Made by a program: the position numbers and the translations under genes. Positions 36,946 through 45,467 of a stretch of 64,000 nt of DNA are shown piece after piece. Under the pieces are notes generated by a model. That model worked only from the letters and a program-made list of their open reading frames with translations, was not told the DNA's origin and did not search any database. This DNA is from Billgrantia montanilacus. GTDB taxonomy: Bacteria; Pseudomonadota; Gammaproteobacteria; Pseudomonadales; Halomonadaceae. Position 1 is the stretch's first letter. Every line of letters begins with the position of its first letter. The stretch is from contig NZ_QPII01000004.1 in the NCBI RefSeq assembly GCF_003336675.1, positions 62,001-126,000 on the forward strand, in the 5' to 3' direction.

Positions 36946-37821
36946 ATGAGCCAAGATAACGAGTACGTACCGCCGAAGGTGTGGAAGTGGGAAAAGGCGA
37001 GCGGCGGCCAGTTCGCCAACATCAACCGGCCCATCGCCGGTCCCACTCACGACAAGGCGCTGCCGGTGGGCAAGCATCCACTGCAGCTCTACTCACTGGC
37101 CACCCCCAACGGAGTGAAGGCCACCGTCATGCTCGAGGAACTGCTGGCATTGGGCCATACAGGCGCCGAGTACGATGCCTGGTTGATAAAGATCGGTGAC
37201 GGCGATCAGTTCGGCAGTGGCTTCGTCGAGGTCAACCCCAACTCGAAGATCCCGGCGCTGATGGACCATAGCACCACGCCGCCCACCCGGGTGTTCGAGT
37301 CGGGTTCGATTCTGCTGTATCTTGCCGAAAAATTCGGCGAGCTGTTGCCCCACGACCCGGCTGGGCGTACCGAGACGCTCAACTGGCTGTTCTGGCAGAT
37401 GGGCAGCGGGCCATACCTGGGCGGTGGCTTCGGCCACTTCTATGCCTACGCGCCAACCCGGATCGAGTATGCCATCGACCGCTTCGCCATGGAGGCCAAG
37501 CGCCAGCTCGACGTGCTGGATCGGCGCCTGGCCGAGACGCGTTACCTGGGTGGAGACGACTACACCATTGCCGATATTGCGTCGTGGCCCTGGTACGGGC
37601 AACTGGCGTTGGATCGTGTCTACGATGCTGGCGAGTTCCTGCAGGTGCAGGAGTACCAGCACGTGCAACGCTGGGCCAGGGAGATCGATGCCAGGCCGGC
37701 GGTGAAGCGCGGGCGCATGGTCAACCGCACCTTTGGCCCGCTGGAGCAGCAACTGCACGAGCGCCACGACGCCCGCGACTTTGAATCAAGAACACAGGAC
37801 AAACTCGAAACGCTGGAATGA
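36946..37821 (+). CDS. yghU: YghU-like glutathione transferase
   Basis: A 291-residue protein of the Nu-class glutathione transferase group (YghU/YfcG), which has disulfide-bond reductase activity with glutathione. The start YVPPKVWKWEKASGGQFANI is diagnostic for YghU. The thioredoxin-like domain has LQLYSLATPNGVKATVMLEE and the cis-Pro motif NSKIPAL, followed by ESGSILLYLAEK. The helical domain ends in YTIADIASWPWYG. An ACAGGAG ribosome site precedes the ATG. Confidence 0.9.
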   Translation: MSQDNEYVPPKVWKWEKASGGQFANINRPIAGPTHDKALPVGKHPLQLYSLATPNGVKATVMLEELLALGHTGAEYDAWLIKIGDGDQFGSGFVEVNPNSKIPALMDHSTTPPTRVFESGSILLYLAEKFGELLPHDPAGRTETLNWLFWQMGSGPYLGGGFGHFYAYAPTRIEYAIDRFAMEAKRQLDVLDRRLAETRYLGGDDYTIADIASWPWYGQLALDRVYDAGEFLQVQEYQHVQRWAREIDARPAVKRGRMVNRTFGPLEQQLHERHDARDFESRTQDKLETLE

Positions 37822-37908
37822 TCCTGTCCCGATATTCCCGATGATTGGCTAGGGGGCAAGAGGTTCGGCCTCACCTGCTCTCCGCGTCTGGAATTCGCGA
37901 GGCTGATC

Positions 37909-38100
37909 TCAACCAGGCAACCCCCACGGCGGTGAGCGGGAAGAACTAGCGCACCGCCAAGGGCTTGGCCAGCGCTGACGACGATGAATCACCTGGGGCC
38001 GTCGCCTGGAAATGACCTCCCACAGTGCTATCGCCAGCAAAACGAAGGCGAAGGCACCTCCGTATATGATCGGCTCATGAGCCATGAGAATATCGGACAT
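37909..38100 (-). pseudogene. N-terminal fragment of a sterol desaturase/fatty acid hydroxylase
   Basis: The first 45 codons (MSDILMAHEPIIYGGAFAFV, then ALWEVISRRRPQ) match the N-terminal membrane region of bacterial sterol-desaturase-like proteins. After QRWP the frame is lost: another frame reads LAVR, a stop, and FFPLTAVG, which look like later parts of the same family. All His-box motifs are missing. It has a strong AGGAGGT site and directly follows the ArsR-rhodanese gene, so it is still in that operon. Confidence 0.55.
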
Positions 38101-38114
38101 GGCGGTACCTCCTG

Positions 38115-38771
38115 TCAGGCGATGGGCAGCCCCGCCGCTTTCCACTCCGGATACCCTTCCTCGAAGCGTCGGACTCGATAGCCGAGTTGACGCAGGCGCT
38201 GTACGGCCTCGTGCGACAGGACGCAATAGGGGCCACGGCAGTAGGCAACGATCTCCCTGTCCCGGGGCAGTTTGCCCAGCATGTCTCCCAACTGCTCCAG
38301 TGGGATGTTGATTGCCTCGGGCAGGTGGCCGGCCTCGTACTCCTCCTCGGGACGCACATCCAGCAGTGCCACCTCGCCGCTGGCAAGCCCTGCCAGCAGC
38401 TCGTCCCGGCTGACCGCCTCCAGAACGCCATCGGCGTCATCCTCAGCAAACAGCCGACTGACCAGGCGCTCCATCTCGGCCAGGTTGGTCTCGGCCACCT
38501 GCCTGAGCAGGCCCAGCAGATTGACGATCCGTTCATCGGTCAGGCGGTAGATCATCTGCTTGCCGGAACGCTGGGCAGTGACGAGACCCGCCCGGCGTAG
38601 ATGTTGGAGGTGCTGAGAGGCATTGCCGACGGTCAAGTCAGTGGTGTTGGCCAAGCTTTCGACCGAGGCGCCACCCTGGGCCAGGCGCTCCAGCAGCGCC
38701 AGGCGATGCCCGTTACCCAGGGCGCGGGCGACCTGGGCCAGCATATCGAGCAGATCCTGTTGCGAGGTCAT
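38115..38771 (-). CDS. ArsR-family regulator fused to a rhodanese domain
   Basis: A 218-residue two-domain protein. The winged helix (about residues 10-95, LANTTDLTVGNASQHLQHL) lacks cysteines, so it has no standard ArsR thiol metal site. The rhodanese domain (about 120-215) has the active-site loop CRGPYC with catalytic Cys. Such fusions are thought to sense persulfide or sulfur transfer. It is divergent from a DsrE-family gene, with a nested palindrome between them. Confidence 0.9.
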   Translation of the reverse strand: MTSQQDLLDMLAQVARALGNGHRLALLERLAQGGASVESLANTTDLTVGNASQHLQHLRRAGLVTAQRSGKQMIYRLTDERIVNLLGLLRQVAETNLAEMERLVSRLFAEDDADGVLEAVSRDELLAGLASGEVALLDVRPEEEYEAGHLPEAINIPLEQLGDMLGKLPRDREIVAYCRGPYCVLSHEAVQRLRQLGYRVRRFEEGYPEWKAAGLPIA

Positions 38772-38834
38772 GGGGTCTCTCCGGAGGCGTCAGCAAAACA
38801 GAGTACTACTTGACAGGTGATGATATCTCTATCC

Positions 38835-38860
38835 ATCATTCTATCAATTAATTGAATGAT
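38835..38860. promoter_or_regulatory. Probable operator of the ArsR-rhodanese regulator
   Basis: ATCATTC and GAATGAT form an inverted repeat around a perfect 12-base palindrome TCAATTAATTGA. The site lies 14 bases before the DsrE gene start and about 63 bases before the regulator start, so one site could control both. AT-rich palindromes of this kind are usual ArsR-family operators. Confidence 0.7.
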
Positions 38861-38874
38861 AGCAAGGAGACACC

Positions 38875-39219
38875 ATGCAAACGCTAATCATCATCAACGA
38901 TCCTCCCTACGGTACCGAACGCCTCTACAACGGCCTGCGCCTGGCCCATGTACTGCTGAAGCGCGAGGGAGAGGTCACCGTCTTCCTGATGGGAGATGCC
39001 GTGTCCGGTGCCAAGGCAGGACAGAAGACCCCAGACGGCTTCTACAACGCCGAGCGCATGATCAAGCGTGTCACCACCAAGGGCCGCGTGCTGTTGTGTG
39101 GCACCTGCATGGATGCCCGCGGGCTTACCGACGAGGAGGTGGTAAAGGGTGCCGAGCGCAGCACCATGGACGCCTTGGCTGAAGCCACCGAGCAGGCCGA
39201 CAAGGTGCTGGTGTTCTAG
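38875..39219 (+). CDS. DsrE/DsrF-like family protein
   Basis: A 114-residue DsrE-family sulfur-carrier-like protein. It opens MQTLIIINDPPYGTERLYNG and has a conserved cysteine pair in VLLCGTCMDARG (about residues 73-84), likely to carry persulfide sulfur. It has an AAGGAG ribosome site and is followed by an MFS transporter gene, probably in one operon. The divergent ArsR-rhodanese protein is its likely regulator. Confidence 0.9.
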   Translation: MQTLIIINDPPYGTERLYNGLRLAHVLLKREGEVTVFLMGDAVSGAKAGQKTPDGFYNAERMIKRVTTKGRVLLCGTCMDARGLTDEEVVKGAERSTMDALAEATEQADKVLVF

Positions 39220-39265
39220 GCCCACCCCAATAATCCCAATTCTCACGCCCATGGAGAGCATCGCG

Positions 39266-40483
39266 ATGGAGTCGGCACGCCGGGAAAAACAGAACGTGGC
39301 CATTCTGGTGACCAGCCAGGTGCTGTTCATGGTGGCCTCGATCACCGTGATGACGTTGAGTGGGGTGGTCGGCCAACAGTTGAGCCCAGATCCTGGACTG
39401 GCCACGCTGCCCATCGCCATGATGATGCTGGGTACCGTGTTCTCGACCCTGCCGGCCTCGCTCTACATGAAGCGCGTGGGTCGTCGACATGGCTTCATCA
39501 CCGGGGCAAGCCTGGGTGGCGTGGCCGGTGGCCTGCTGAGCTTCGGTGCCATTGCGCTGGGGTCCTTCTGGCTTTTCTGTGCCGGCAACCTGCTACTGGG
39601 GCTCTACCAGGGCTTCGCCATGTATTACCGCTTCGCCGCTGCCGACGTGGCGAGCCCCGCCTTTCGCAGTCGAGCGATCTCCTTCGTCATGGCCGGCGGC
39701 GTGGCCGCCGCCTTCCTCGGACCCTGGAACGCCAGCGCCGCCACCGGCCTCATCGCCGGTGTGCCCTCCGGTGGGCCTTATCTGGTGATCGCCATCCTTG
39801 CTCTGCTGGCCATCGGCCTGCTGACTCAGCTGCGCGTACCGGCCAGCGGCGAGCCGCAGCCCGGCGAGACATCTCGCCCGATGGCGGTCATCGCCACCCA
39901 ACCGAACTTCCGCGTGGCGGTACTGGCCGGCGCGGTGGGCTACGCCATCATGATTTTGGTGATGACCGCCACGCCGTTGGCCATGCGCGCTCGAGGCTTC
40001 GAGATGAGCCAGGTCGCCTTCATCATGCAGTGGCACGTGCTAGGCATGTTTGCACCGTCGTTCGTGACCGGCAGCCTGATCGCCCGCTTCGGCGTGCAAC
40101 GTATCCTGCTCACCGGAGCGACGCTGCTCATCGGCACGGTGCTGGTTGCCAACCTGGGCACGACCCTGGCTCACTTCTGGGTGGCGCTGGTGCTGCTGGG
40201 CGTCGGCTGGAACTTCCTGTTCGTGGGTGGCAGCGCCATGCTCTCCACGGTTCATAGCGAGGCCGAGCGGGGCAAGGTGCAGGGCGTCAACGACCTGATC
40301 ATCTTCACGCTGGTGGCCATCGGCTCGTTGATGGCCGGGCAACTGCTGCACCATCTGGGATGGGAAGCTCTCAACCTCGCCATGCTGCCGCTGGTCCTCC
40401 TGGTGGCCGTGGCCACCCTCTGGTTCAGCATTAAAGCCAAATCTCAGCTTGCCAGCCAAGCCTCTACTACGTCTGAGCCATAA
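39266..40483 (+). CDS. MFS transporter (sulfur-island, first)
   Basis: A 405-residue transporter with about twelve membrane helices. The loop motif YMKRVGRRHGFITGA after helix 2 is the MFS signature. The ATG at 39266 has GGAGAG upstream; 39251 is an alternative. It follows the DsrE gene by 46 bases. The substrate is unknown; a sulfur compound is suggested only by the neighbours. Its last codons overlap the start of a cysteine desulfurase fragment in another frame. Confidence 0.85.
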   Translation: MESARREKQNVAILVTSQVLFMVASITVMTLSGVVGQQLSPDPGLATLPIAMMMLGTVFSTLPASLYMKRVGRRHGFITGASLGGVAGGLLSFGAIALGSFWLFCAGNLLLGLYQGFAMYYRFAAADVASPAFRSRAISFVMAGGVAAAFLGPWNASAATGLIAGVPSGGPYLVIAILALLAIGLLTQLRVPASGEPQPGETSRPMAVIATQPNFRVAVLAGAVGYAIMILVMTATPLAMRARGFEMSQVAFIMQWHVLGMFAPSFVTGSLIARFGVQRILLTGATLLIGTVLVANLGTTLAHFWVALVLLGVGWNFLFVGGSAMLSTVHSEAERGKVQGVNDLIIFTLVAIGSLMAGQLLHHLGWEALNLAMLPLVLLVAVATLWFSIKAKSQLASQASTTSEP

Positions 40484-40660
40484 GGGAAAGATCGCCATCG
40501 ATGTCGAGGCATTGGGCATTGATCTGCTGACCATCGCCGGTCACAAGTTTCAGGCGAGCAAAGGGGGCGGCGCTCTCTACGTGCGGGAGGGGGCCCCGAT
40601 ACGGTCGGTCCTGTTTGGGGCCGGTCATGAGAAGGGGGCTGCGGCCCTGGCCAGCGGGCC
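40473..40660 (+). pseudogene. Internal fragment of a class V aminotransferase/cysteine desulfurase
   Basis: In frame the DNA reads GKIAIDVEALGIDLLTIAGHKF and on through GALYVREGAPIRSVLFGAGHE, the region around the PLP lysine (K of AGHKF) in NifS/IscS-like desulfurases. After a frameshift another frame gives LRPWPAG, similar to the usual LRPGTEN. Both ends of the gene are missing. It lies between two MFS genes in a sulfur-related cluster. Confidence 0.75.
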
Positions 40661-40868
40661 AAGGCTCTCAGTACGCCGGCCAGCCAGTCGATAACGAAAC
40701 ATCGCGTTGTTTGACGCAAGCCTCACAAGCTAACGGTTGCCCATCCATCGACCGCGTGGTGTTCGCACCAGTTAACTTAAGCGCTGGCATTCATCTCGAC
40801 ACCGCCCTTTTCACCTCTGAAACTGCCTAAGTGCATCACAGCGATGGCGCGCGCTCCAAGGAGGCTAG

Positions 40869-42179
40869 ATGACGTCCCCCGATTCGTCTCACGAACACTA
40901 TAGGCACGGCATCCGTGAGAACTTTCACCAGTTTAGCCATCAGTTGGGCCAGGTCTTTCTGGTCGGCCTGACCATCGGCATGATGCGCACCGTGGTGCCG
41001 GCGCTGGCGGAATCCGAGTTCGGCGTCGCCGAGGGCTCCTTCATGATGCTGACCGCCTTCGTGGTCGCCTTCGGCTTCGTCAAGGGCACCCTCAACTTCG
41101 TGGCTGGTCGGCTGGCCGAGCGCATCGGGCGCAAGAAAGTCTTGCTGTACGGCTGGCTGTCGGCCATCCCGATTCCGTTCATGGTGCTGTATGCCCCCTC
41201 CTGGAGTTGGATCGTTGCCGCCACTGTGCTGCTGGGCATCAACCAGGGCCTGTGCTGGTCGATGACCCAGACCGCCAAGATGGACATCACCCGGGCCGAC
41301 GAGCGCGGTTTCACCATGGGCATGAACGAGTTCTCGGGCTATGTTGGGGTCGCTGTGGCAGGCATCGTCACCGGTTACCTGGCCATGGGGCTGGGACCGC
41401 GCCTGGGGCTGTTTGTATTTGGTGCTGTGGTGATCGCCCTGGCCATCGTGCTGACACTCACCTCGATCCGCGAGACCCACGGTTGGGCAAAAGCGGAGAG
41501 CGCCAGACATGCCAGCGGCAACCTTGACGGACCCGGGGCACGTATTCCGAAACAGGTCTCGGACAATCCCTCCACCGGCGAGATGTTCGCGCTGATGAGT
41601 TGGCGTGACCGGCGCATGGCTGCCTTCTGCCAAGCGGGACTAGTGGAAAAGTTCGTCGATGCCCTGGTGTGGGTCTTCTACCCCGTGTTCCTCTACCACG
41701 AGGGCTTGGGGCTCGGCGCCATCGGCTGGGTGGTCGGGATCTATGGCTTCGTCTGGGGCGGCTCCCAGTTTGTCACCGGCCGGCTGTCGGATCATGTCGG
41801 TCGTCTCAAACCCATCGTCTGGGGCATGTGGCTCTGCGGTGGTGGCGTGGCCCTGACGCTGTTGGGCACCGGCGTGGCCTGGTGGTCCTTTACCGCCGCC
41901 GTCACTGGCTTTGGCATGGCCCTGCTCTACCCCAACCTGAGTGCAGCGGTGGCGGACATTTCCCACCCCAACTGGCGCAGCTCTGCCATCGGTATTTACC
42001 GCTTCTGGCGTGATCTTGGCTACGGCATCGGTGCCCTTGGTTTCGGCGTGGTGGCCCATCTCACCGGTGCCGTTACTGCCGGCTTCTGGTTCGTGGCCAT
42101 CGCCATGTTCCTCTCGGGCGCCTTGGTCATGATATGGGGCGAAGAGACCCATCCACGGTTGAACCCTCAATTCGACTGA
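40869..42179 (+). CDS. MFS transporter (sulfur-island, second)
   Basis: A 436-residue twelve-helix transporter. The MFS loop motif reads AGRLAERIGRKKVLLYGW (about residues 79-96), repeated in weaker form as TGRLSDHVGRLKPI in the second half. An AAGGAGG ribosome site precedes the ATG. The bases between it and the desulfurase fragment contain no gene. It is a different subfamily from the preceding MFS protein. Substrate unknown. Confidence 0.87.
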   Translation: MTSPDSSHEHYRHGIRENFHQFSHQLGQVFLVGLTIGMMRTVVPALAESEFGVAEGSFMMLTAFVVAFGFVKGTLNFVAGRLAERIGRKKVLLYGWLSAIPIPFMVLYAPSWSWIVAATVLLGINQGLCWSMTQTAKMDITRADERGFTMGMNEFSGYVGVAVAGIVTGYLAMGLGPRLGLFVFGAVVIALAIVLTLTSIRETHGWAKAESARHASGNLDGPGARIPKQVSDNPSTGEMFALMSWRDRRMAAFCQAGLVEKFVDALVWVFYPVFLYHEGLGLGAIGWVVGIYGFVWGGSQFVTGRLSDHVGRLKPIVWGMWLCGGGVALTLLGTGVAWWSFTAAVTGFGMALLYPNLSAAVADISHPNWRSSAIGIYRFWRDLGYGIGALGFGVVAHLTGAVTAGFWFVAIAMFLSGALVMIWGEETHPRLNPQFD

Positions 42180-42390
42180 GAGGAATCTCTCGCCACTTAG
42201 ATTTCCATATTCTGCGACAGGAAGCTTTACCCCGAAAAGCCACATTTGCCTGACAACGTTTTGCACCAGTTACTAAATGCCTTGGATATGGAAGATGGGC
42301 CGCACCTTTTGAGGGATCTATGTACTGGCGGGCCGGCGTGGATGGTCAACCACCTAATCCGATACCCTGTTTTGATTGGAGCAGCGCAAT

Positions 42391-42624
42391 TCAGCCGTCG
42401 CTGCTCTCGGCATGCTGGCTGCGGGCGATCAGCTCGTCGGCCAGCGCACGCGCGGCCAGGGCAAACTCCACGCGTGCGGCGGACAGAGCGCTGAGGTCCT
42501 TCGAACTGCCGTCTAGCTCCAGGCCATCGAGTTGCATCTTGGCTTTGACCAGTCGATGCTCCAGGCACTGCTCCGGTGTCGAGTCAGGGTACGTTACTTT
42601 GCCGAATATATTCCGGATGTTCAT
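42391..42624 (-). CDS. Small hypothetical protein
   Basis: A 77-residue soluble helical protein starting MNIRNIFGKVTYPD, with an Ala/Leu-rich second half. I do not recognise it. The ATG at 42624 has GGAG about nine bases upstream; two in-frame starts lie just before it. It is flanked by stretches with no clear genes (42180-42390 and 42640-42740). Confidence 0.5.
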   Translation of the reverse strand: MNIRNIFGKVTYPDSTPEQCLEHRLVKAKMQLDGLELDGSSKDLSALSAARVEFALAARALADELIARSQHAESSDG

Positions 42625-42739
42625 TTTCATCTTCTCCACAATGCCACCGTCTAGAACGGGGTCTCAGGCCGTAGCGGCTCGACGCCTGTGACATTCGTTA
42701 CCTGCTAGGCTGGTTATCGGACCGAGAAGGTGAAACTTG

Positions 42740-43102
42740 AGCCCTGTTTGGCGTAATGAGGAGTATGACGCTCTCGGCCCCCTGTGACATTCATGAGCCT
42801 CAACCCCATGAAAGCGGGTCCCCTGCTGGTGGTTCCACGCCAGGAAGTCGTTCATTGGGACGGTTTGTCGCCGGAGCTGTGCGCCCATCTACTGCGCGTG
42901 TCGCAGACGCTGGCCAAGGCGCAGAAGCGAGCCTTTTCCTGCAAGCGGCTGGGGATGCTCATCGTTGGAGTGCTAGAGGTGCTGCACGCGCATGCATCTG
43001 GTACCGATCAATGCGATGGCGGATATTCGGCTGGCAGGGCTGGCTCAGGCGGAGCCACAGGCGTTATCGGATGTCGCCACCCGGAGTCGGGCGACACTGT
43101 AA
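42740..43102 (+). pseudogene. HIT-family hydrolase pseudogene with frameshifts
   Basis: Across three frames the DNA encodes a HIT protein: VWRNEEYDALGPL, then VTFMSLNPMKAGPLLVVPRQ and on to LRVSQTLAKAQKRAF with GMLIVGVLEVLHAHA, then after a frameshift HLVPINAMADIRLAGLAQAE to a stop at 43102. The catalytic histidine triad H-A-H-x-H is split by that second shift. HIT proteins hydrolyse nucleotide phosphoramidates. No single frame gives the complete protein. Confidence 0.8.
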
Positions 43103-43109
43103 AGAATCA

Positions 43110-44003
43110 TCATGCGCCGAGGTGGGATTGGAGAACGTCGCCCTCTTTGGCCTCGCTCTCCGGCGATGGGATCAAACGCAGGCGAGGGATGGAGACGGTT
43201 CCGTTGCGTCCCTCGTCCTTGGCGATGTAGAGCCCCTCGTCGGCCTGCTGAACCAGCGTGTGGGGGTTGAGGTTGCGAATGGGCAGCATGGAGGCGACGC
43301 CGATACTCACCGTAATGTGGTCCGCTATCGGTGAGGCGTGGAAGGCGATGCCGCGTTCGGCCAGCAGGGAGTGAATGCGCTGAGCCAGAACCGTTGCGCC
43401 CTCCTGCCCAGTGCGAGGAACGAGAATGACCATTTCCTCGCCGCCGTATCGAGCCAGCAGGTCGCCAGGGCGGTTGGCGGCTTCGTTCAGTACGGCGCTC
43501 ACCTCCTGCAAGCAGCGGTCGCCTTCCAGGTGCCCGTAGGTATCGTTGAAGACCTTGAAATGGTCGACATCGATCATCAGCAGACTGAGGGACTGTCGTT
43601 CGCGTGCGGCACGCCGCCATTCCAGTTTCAGTACCCGCTCGAACTCACGGCGGTTGGCGATATCCAGCAGTCCATCCCGGCTAGCCTGCCGATGCAGGTC
43701 GTCATTCAAGGCTTTCAGCTCGACCTGTGTCTGCTTGAGCGTCGTCTCGCGGGCATGGGCGTTGCGCAGGGCTGGCAGGATGATGGCAGATGCCAGGGCG
43801 GCGCCGCTGAGAAAAGAGGCAAGGATCAGGCCGGTGTGCAGTACGCCCGGCGCCAAGTCTGTCGGGAGGGTGGCTTTAACGACCGTTTGTTCCGGTATCA
43901 GGCTGCTGAAGGCAAGGATGGCAGCAATGACGACCGCGCCTGCCAAGAGTCGCGGCAGTAGATTTGGATCAATGTGCAGTAATTGCTTGGGCTTCATTTG
44001 CAT
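43110..44003 (-). CDS. Membrane-anchored diguanylate cyclase (GGDEF)
   Basis: A 297-residue protein with two N-terminal membrane helices (about residues 20-37 and 52-72), a short coiled coil and a GGDEF domain. The active site is RYGGEEM, and the metal-binding MIDVDHFKVFNDTYGH is intact, so it should make c-di-GMP. The frame is open up to 44312, but the Met at 44003 gives a normal membrane start. Upstream lies a structured, terminated leader region (44113-44327), which may control it. Confidence 0.85.
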   Translation of the reverse strand: MQMKPKQLLHIDPNLLPRLLAGAVVIAAILAFSSLIPEQTVVKATLPTDLAPGVLHTGLILASFLSGAALASAIILPALRNAHARETTLKQTQVELKALNDDLHRQASRDGLLDIANRREFERVLKLEWRRAARERQSLSLLMIDVDHFKVFNDTYGHLEGDRCLQEVSAVLNEAANRPGDLLARYGGEEMVILVPRTGQEGATVLAQRIHSLLAERGIAFHASPIADHITVSIGVASMLPIRNLNPHTLVQQADEGLYIAKDEGRNGTVSIPRLRLIPSPESEAKEGDVLQSHLGA

Positions 44004-44112
44004 AACTGGCGTCTCGTCCCAAAAGTGGTCTCGCCATGCTGAGTAAAGCGTCTGCGTGATGCGCCGTGCTTGTTTCTTGATCGTGCTTGCTGCTTGGTTC
44101 GCGTGTTGAGAC

Positions 44113-44137
44113 AAAAAAAAAGGCCGCAGAGCGGCCC
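44113..44137 (-). terminator. Rho-independent terminator upstream of the diguanylate cyclase gene
   Basis: On the minus strand GGCCGC-TCT-GCGGCC is followed by nine T residues, a textbook intrinsic terminator. It lies 110 bases before the GGDEF start codon on the same strand, not behind any recognised gene. It must therefore end an upstream RNA or act as an attenuator. Confidence 0.85.
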
Positions 44138-44327
44138 AAGTACGCAGGGAACTAAAGGATCTGGCTGTCCGTAAGCGAGCCGACATCCGGACAGCTGAGA
44201 ATAGAGGGGAGGCAACCTTGCCGGAATCCATTCCGTGTTCGCACTCCTTGCGAAACCACAACGCCTTGGTGAACAAGGGTCTCCTGGACTGGGAGGGCCA
44301 CGGTGTCGCCATCGGCCTGACCCAGTC
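44138..44327 (-). ncRNA. Candidate structured RNA or riboswitch-like leader before the GGDEF gene
   Basis: Five perfect hairpins occur in series, ending in the terminator at 44113: GACTGGG/CCCAGTC (44287-44293 with 44321-44327), CCTTG/CAAGG (44264-44278), TTCGCA/TGCGAA (44238-44254), CGGAAT/ATTCCG (44222-44235) and GCTGTCCG/CGGACAGC (44164-44195). I do not recognise a known riboswitch class. A competing reading is a plus-strand TTG-start frame (44218-44349, 43 codons) with an AGGGGAGG site. Confidence 0.45.
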
Positions 44328-44349
44328 ATCTTACTACTGTGTAAGGTAA

Positions 44350-44749
44350 TGCTATAATGGTGCCAGCTGGGTAAAAATTATTTTAAAAACAGATATTTAT
44401 GATGTTTTCTCGTTGAGCGATATCGCGAGATGACGGATTTTTTGCCTAGCGAAACCCCGGAAGCGTTGCTGTTTGCAGACACTTATTGGCGATAAAGAGG
44501 AAATTTATTAAAAAACATATACTTGACATGTATCTGTTTAGCGACAGGCAGGGGCTGGTATAAGGGAATTGGCGACAGTTGACCTGCTCCGAACCAATCT
44601 GGAAGGCGACCCGCCAGAATCAGCGCACTCAGTTTTGCAGCAAGGCCAACAGACCGACTGATTCTGCCGAGATCAGCTTTTCGGCGAGAGAGAGTTGGCC
44701 GCCAGCGCAATGGGGCGGCCATGGGCGAGGAGGGTGCGCAGGCACCCCA
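44350..44749. other. AT-rich intergenic region
   Basis: About 400 bases with no convincing gene. A TATAAT box on the plus strand (44353-44358) with a weak -35 (TTACTA) suggests a promoter reading into this region. AT-rich runs occur near 44374-44400 and 44500-44530. A perfect GCGATATCGC palindrome lies near 44418-44427. Confidence 0.35.
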
Positions 44750-45136
44750 TCATTGCACTGAGGTGACGAGTACCGGAACGGTGCCGCGATTGATCATGCC
44801 CAGTTCTCTGGCGGCGCGTTTGGAGAGATCGATGATACGCCCCCTAACGAAAGGACCGCGGTCGTTGATCAGTACGGTGACCTCGCGGCCGTTGTCAGGG
44901 CGAGTCACAATCACCTCTGTGCCGAACGGCAGGCTCGGGTGTGCGGCTGTCAGCGCTTGCTGGTCGAAGGGCTCACCGCTGGCGGTCGTTTGGCCCTGGA
45001 AGCGGTCGCTGTAGAAGGATGCTATGCCCTTATCGATGAGCTCCGGCGTTTCATGGGCCGCCGCCGTGCCGATCAAAAGCAGGCCTGCCAGGCTTATTGC
45101 CGCCCCGGTCAGGATTAGGCGAGTTCGTGTCGCCAT
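44750..45136 (-). CDS. RlpA-like double-psi beta-barrel protein
   Basis: A 128-residue secreted protein. The signal peptide ends near TAAAHE (residue 28). The mature domain carries the RlpA-type DPBB motifs [20 protein letters not shown], then [16 protein letters not shown] and [20 protein letters not shown], with the catalytic Asp of NDRGPF. RlpA proteins cleave naked glycan strands at the septum. This copy lacks the SPOR domain of full RlpA. The ribosome site is GAGGTGAAAG. Confidence 0.9.
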   Translation of the reverse strand: MATRTRLILTGAAISLAGLLLIGTAAAHETPELIDKGIASFYSDRFQGQTTASGEPFDQQALTAAHPSLPFGTEVIVTRPDNGREVTVLINDRGPFVRGRIIDLSKRAARELGMINRGTVPVLVTSVQ

Positions 45137-45411
45137 CTTTCACCTCGTGATTACTGCATCGCACCGCATATCGTATCCCACGATCAGGCGCCATGATCAG
45201 TGATTGAGGACGCGCGGCTCTTGCTGCGCCAGCCACGCACTCGTCTCAAACCAGCCCGAAGGCGTGTACTGCTCGGTCAAACGCTCTGGGTATCCATATG
45301 TCACCAACATGTCACCAGCAGGTTTCCATATGCTACAAGATCGCCGACGTTAAAAGGGGTTGCCAGCAAGATGGTAGCCGTATTGCCGGCCGGGGGCAAC
45401 CCGATACGAAA
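45137..45411. other. Intergenic region upstream of the RlpA-like gene
   Basis: No gene is apparent. An 11-base near-direct repeat (ATGTCACCAAC, ATGTCACCAGC) near 45298-45320 is flanked by two CCATATG words, possibly a regulator site. Confidence 0.35.
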
Positions 45412-45443
45412 ACACCCTGTTGGGCCAGGGCTCAACAGGGTGT
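45408..45443 (-). terminator. Rho-independent terminator of the hypothetical gene at 45468
   Basis: ACACCCTGTTG and CAACAGGGTGT form a perfect 11-base stem with a ten-base loop. On the minus strand it is followed by TTTTCGT, and it lies 25 bases after the stop of the minus-strand gene. Confidence 0.85.
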
Positions 45444-45467
45444 GGTCGCTACCCAAACATCAACCCA

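Noticed and set aside
42246-42494. Plus-strand frame with VLHQLLNALDMEDGPHLLRD
   Set aside because: The first 50 residues look protein-like, but the rest is antisense to the small gene at 42391 and I cannot name a family. It may be another remnant.
44483-44722. 79-codon minus-strand frame in the AT-rich gap
   Set aside because: No ribosome site or motif.
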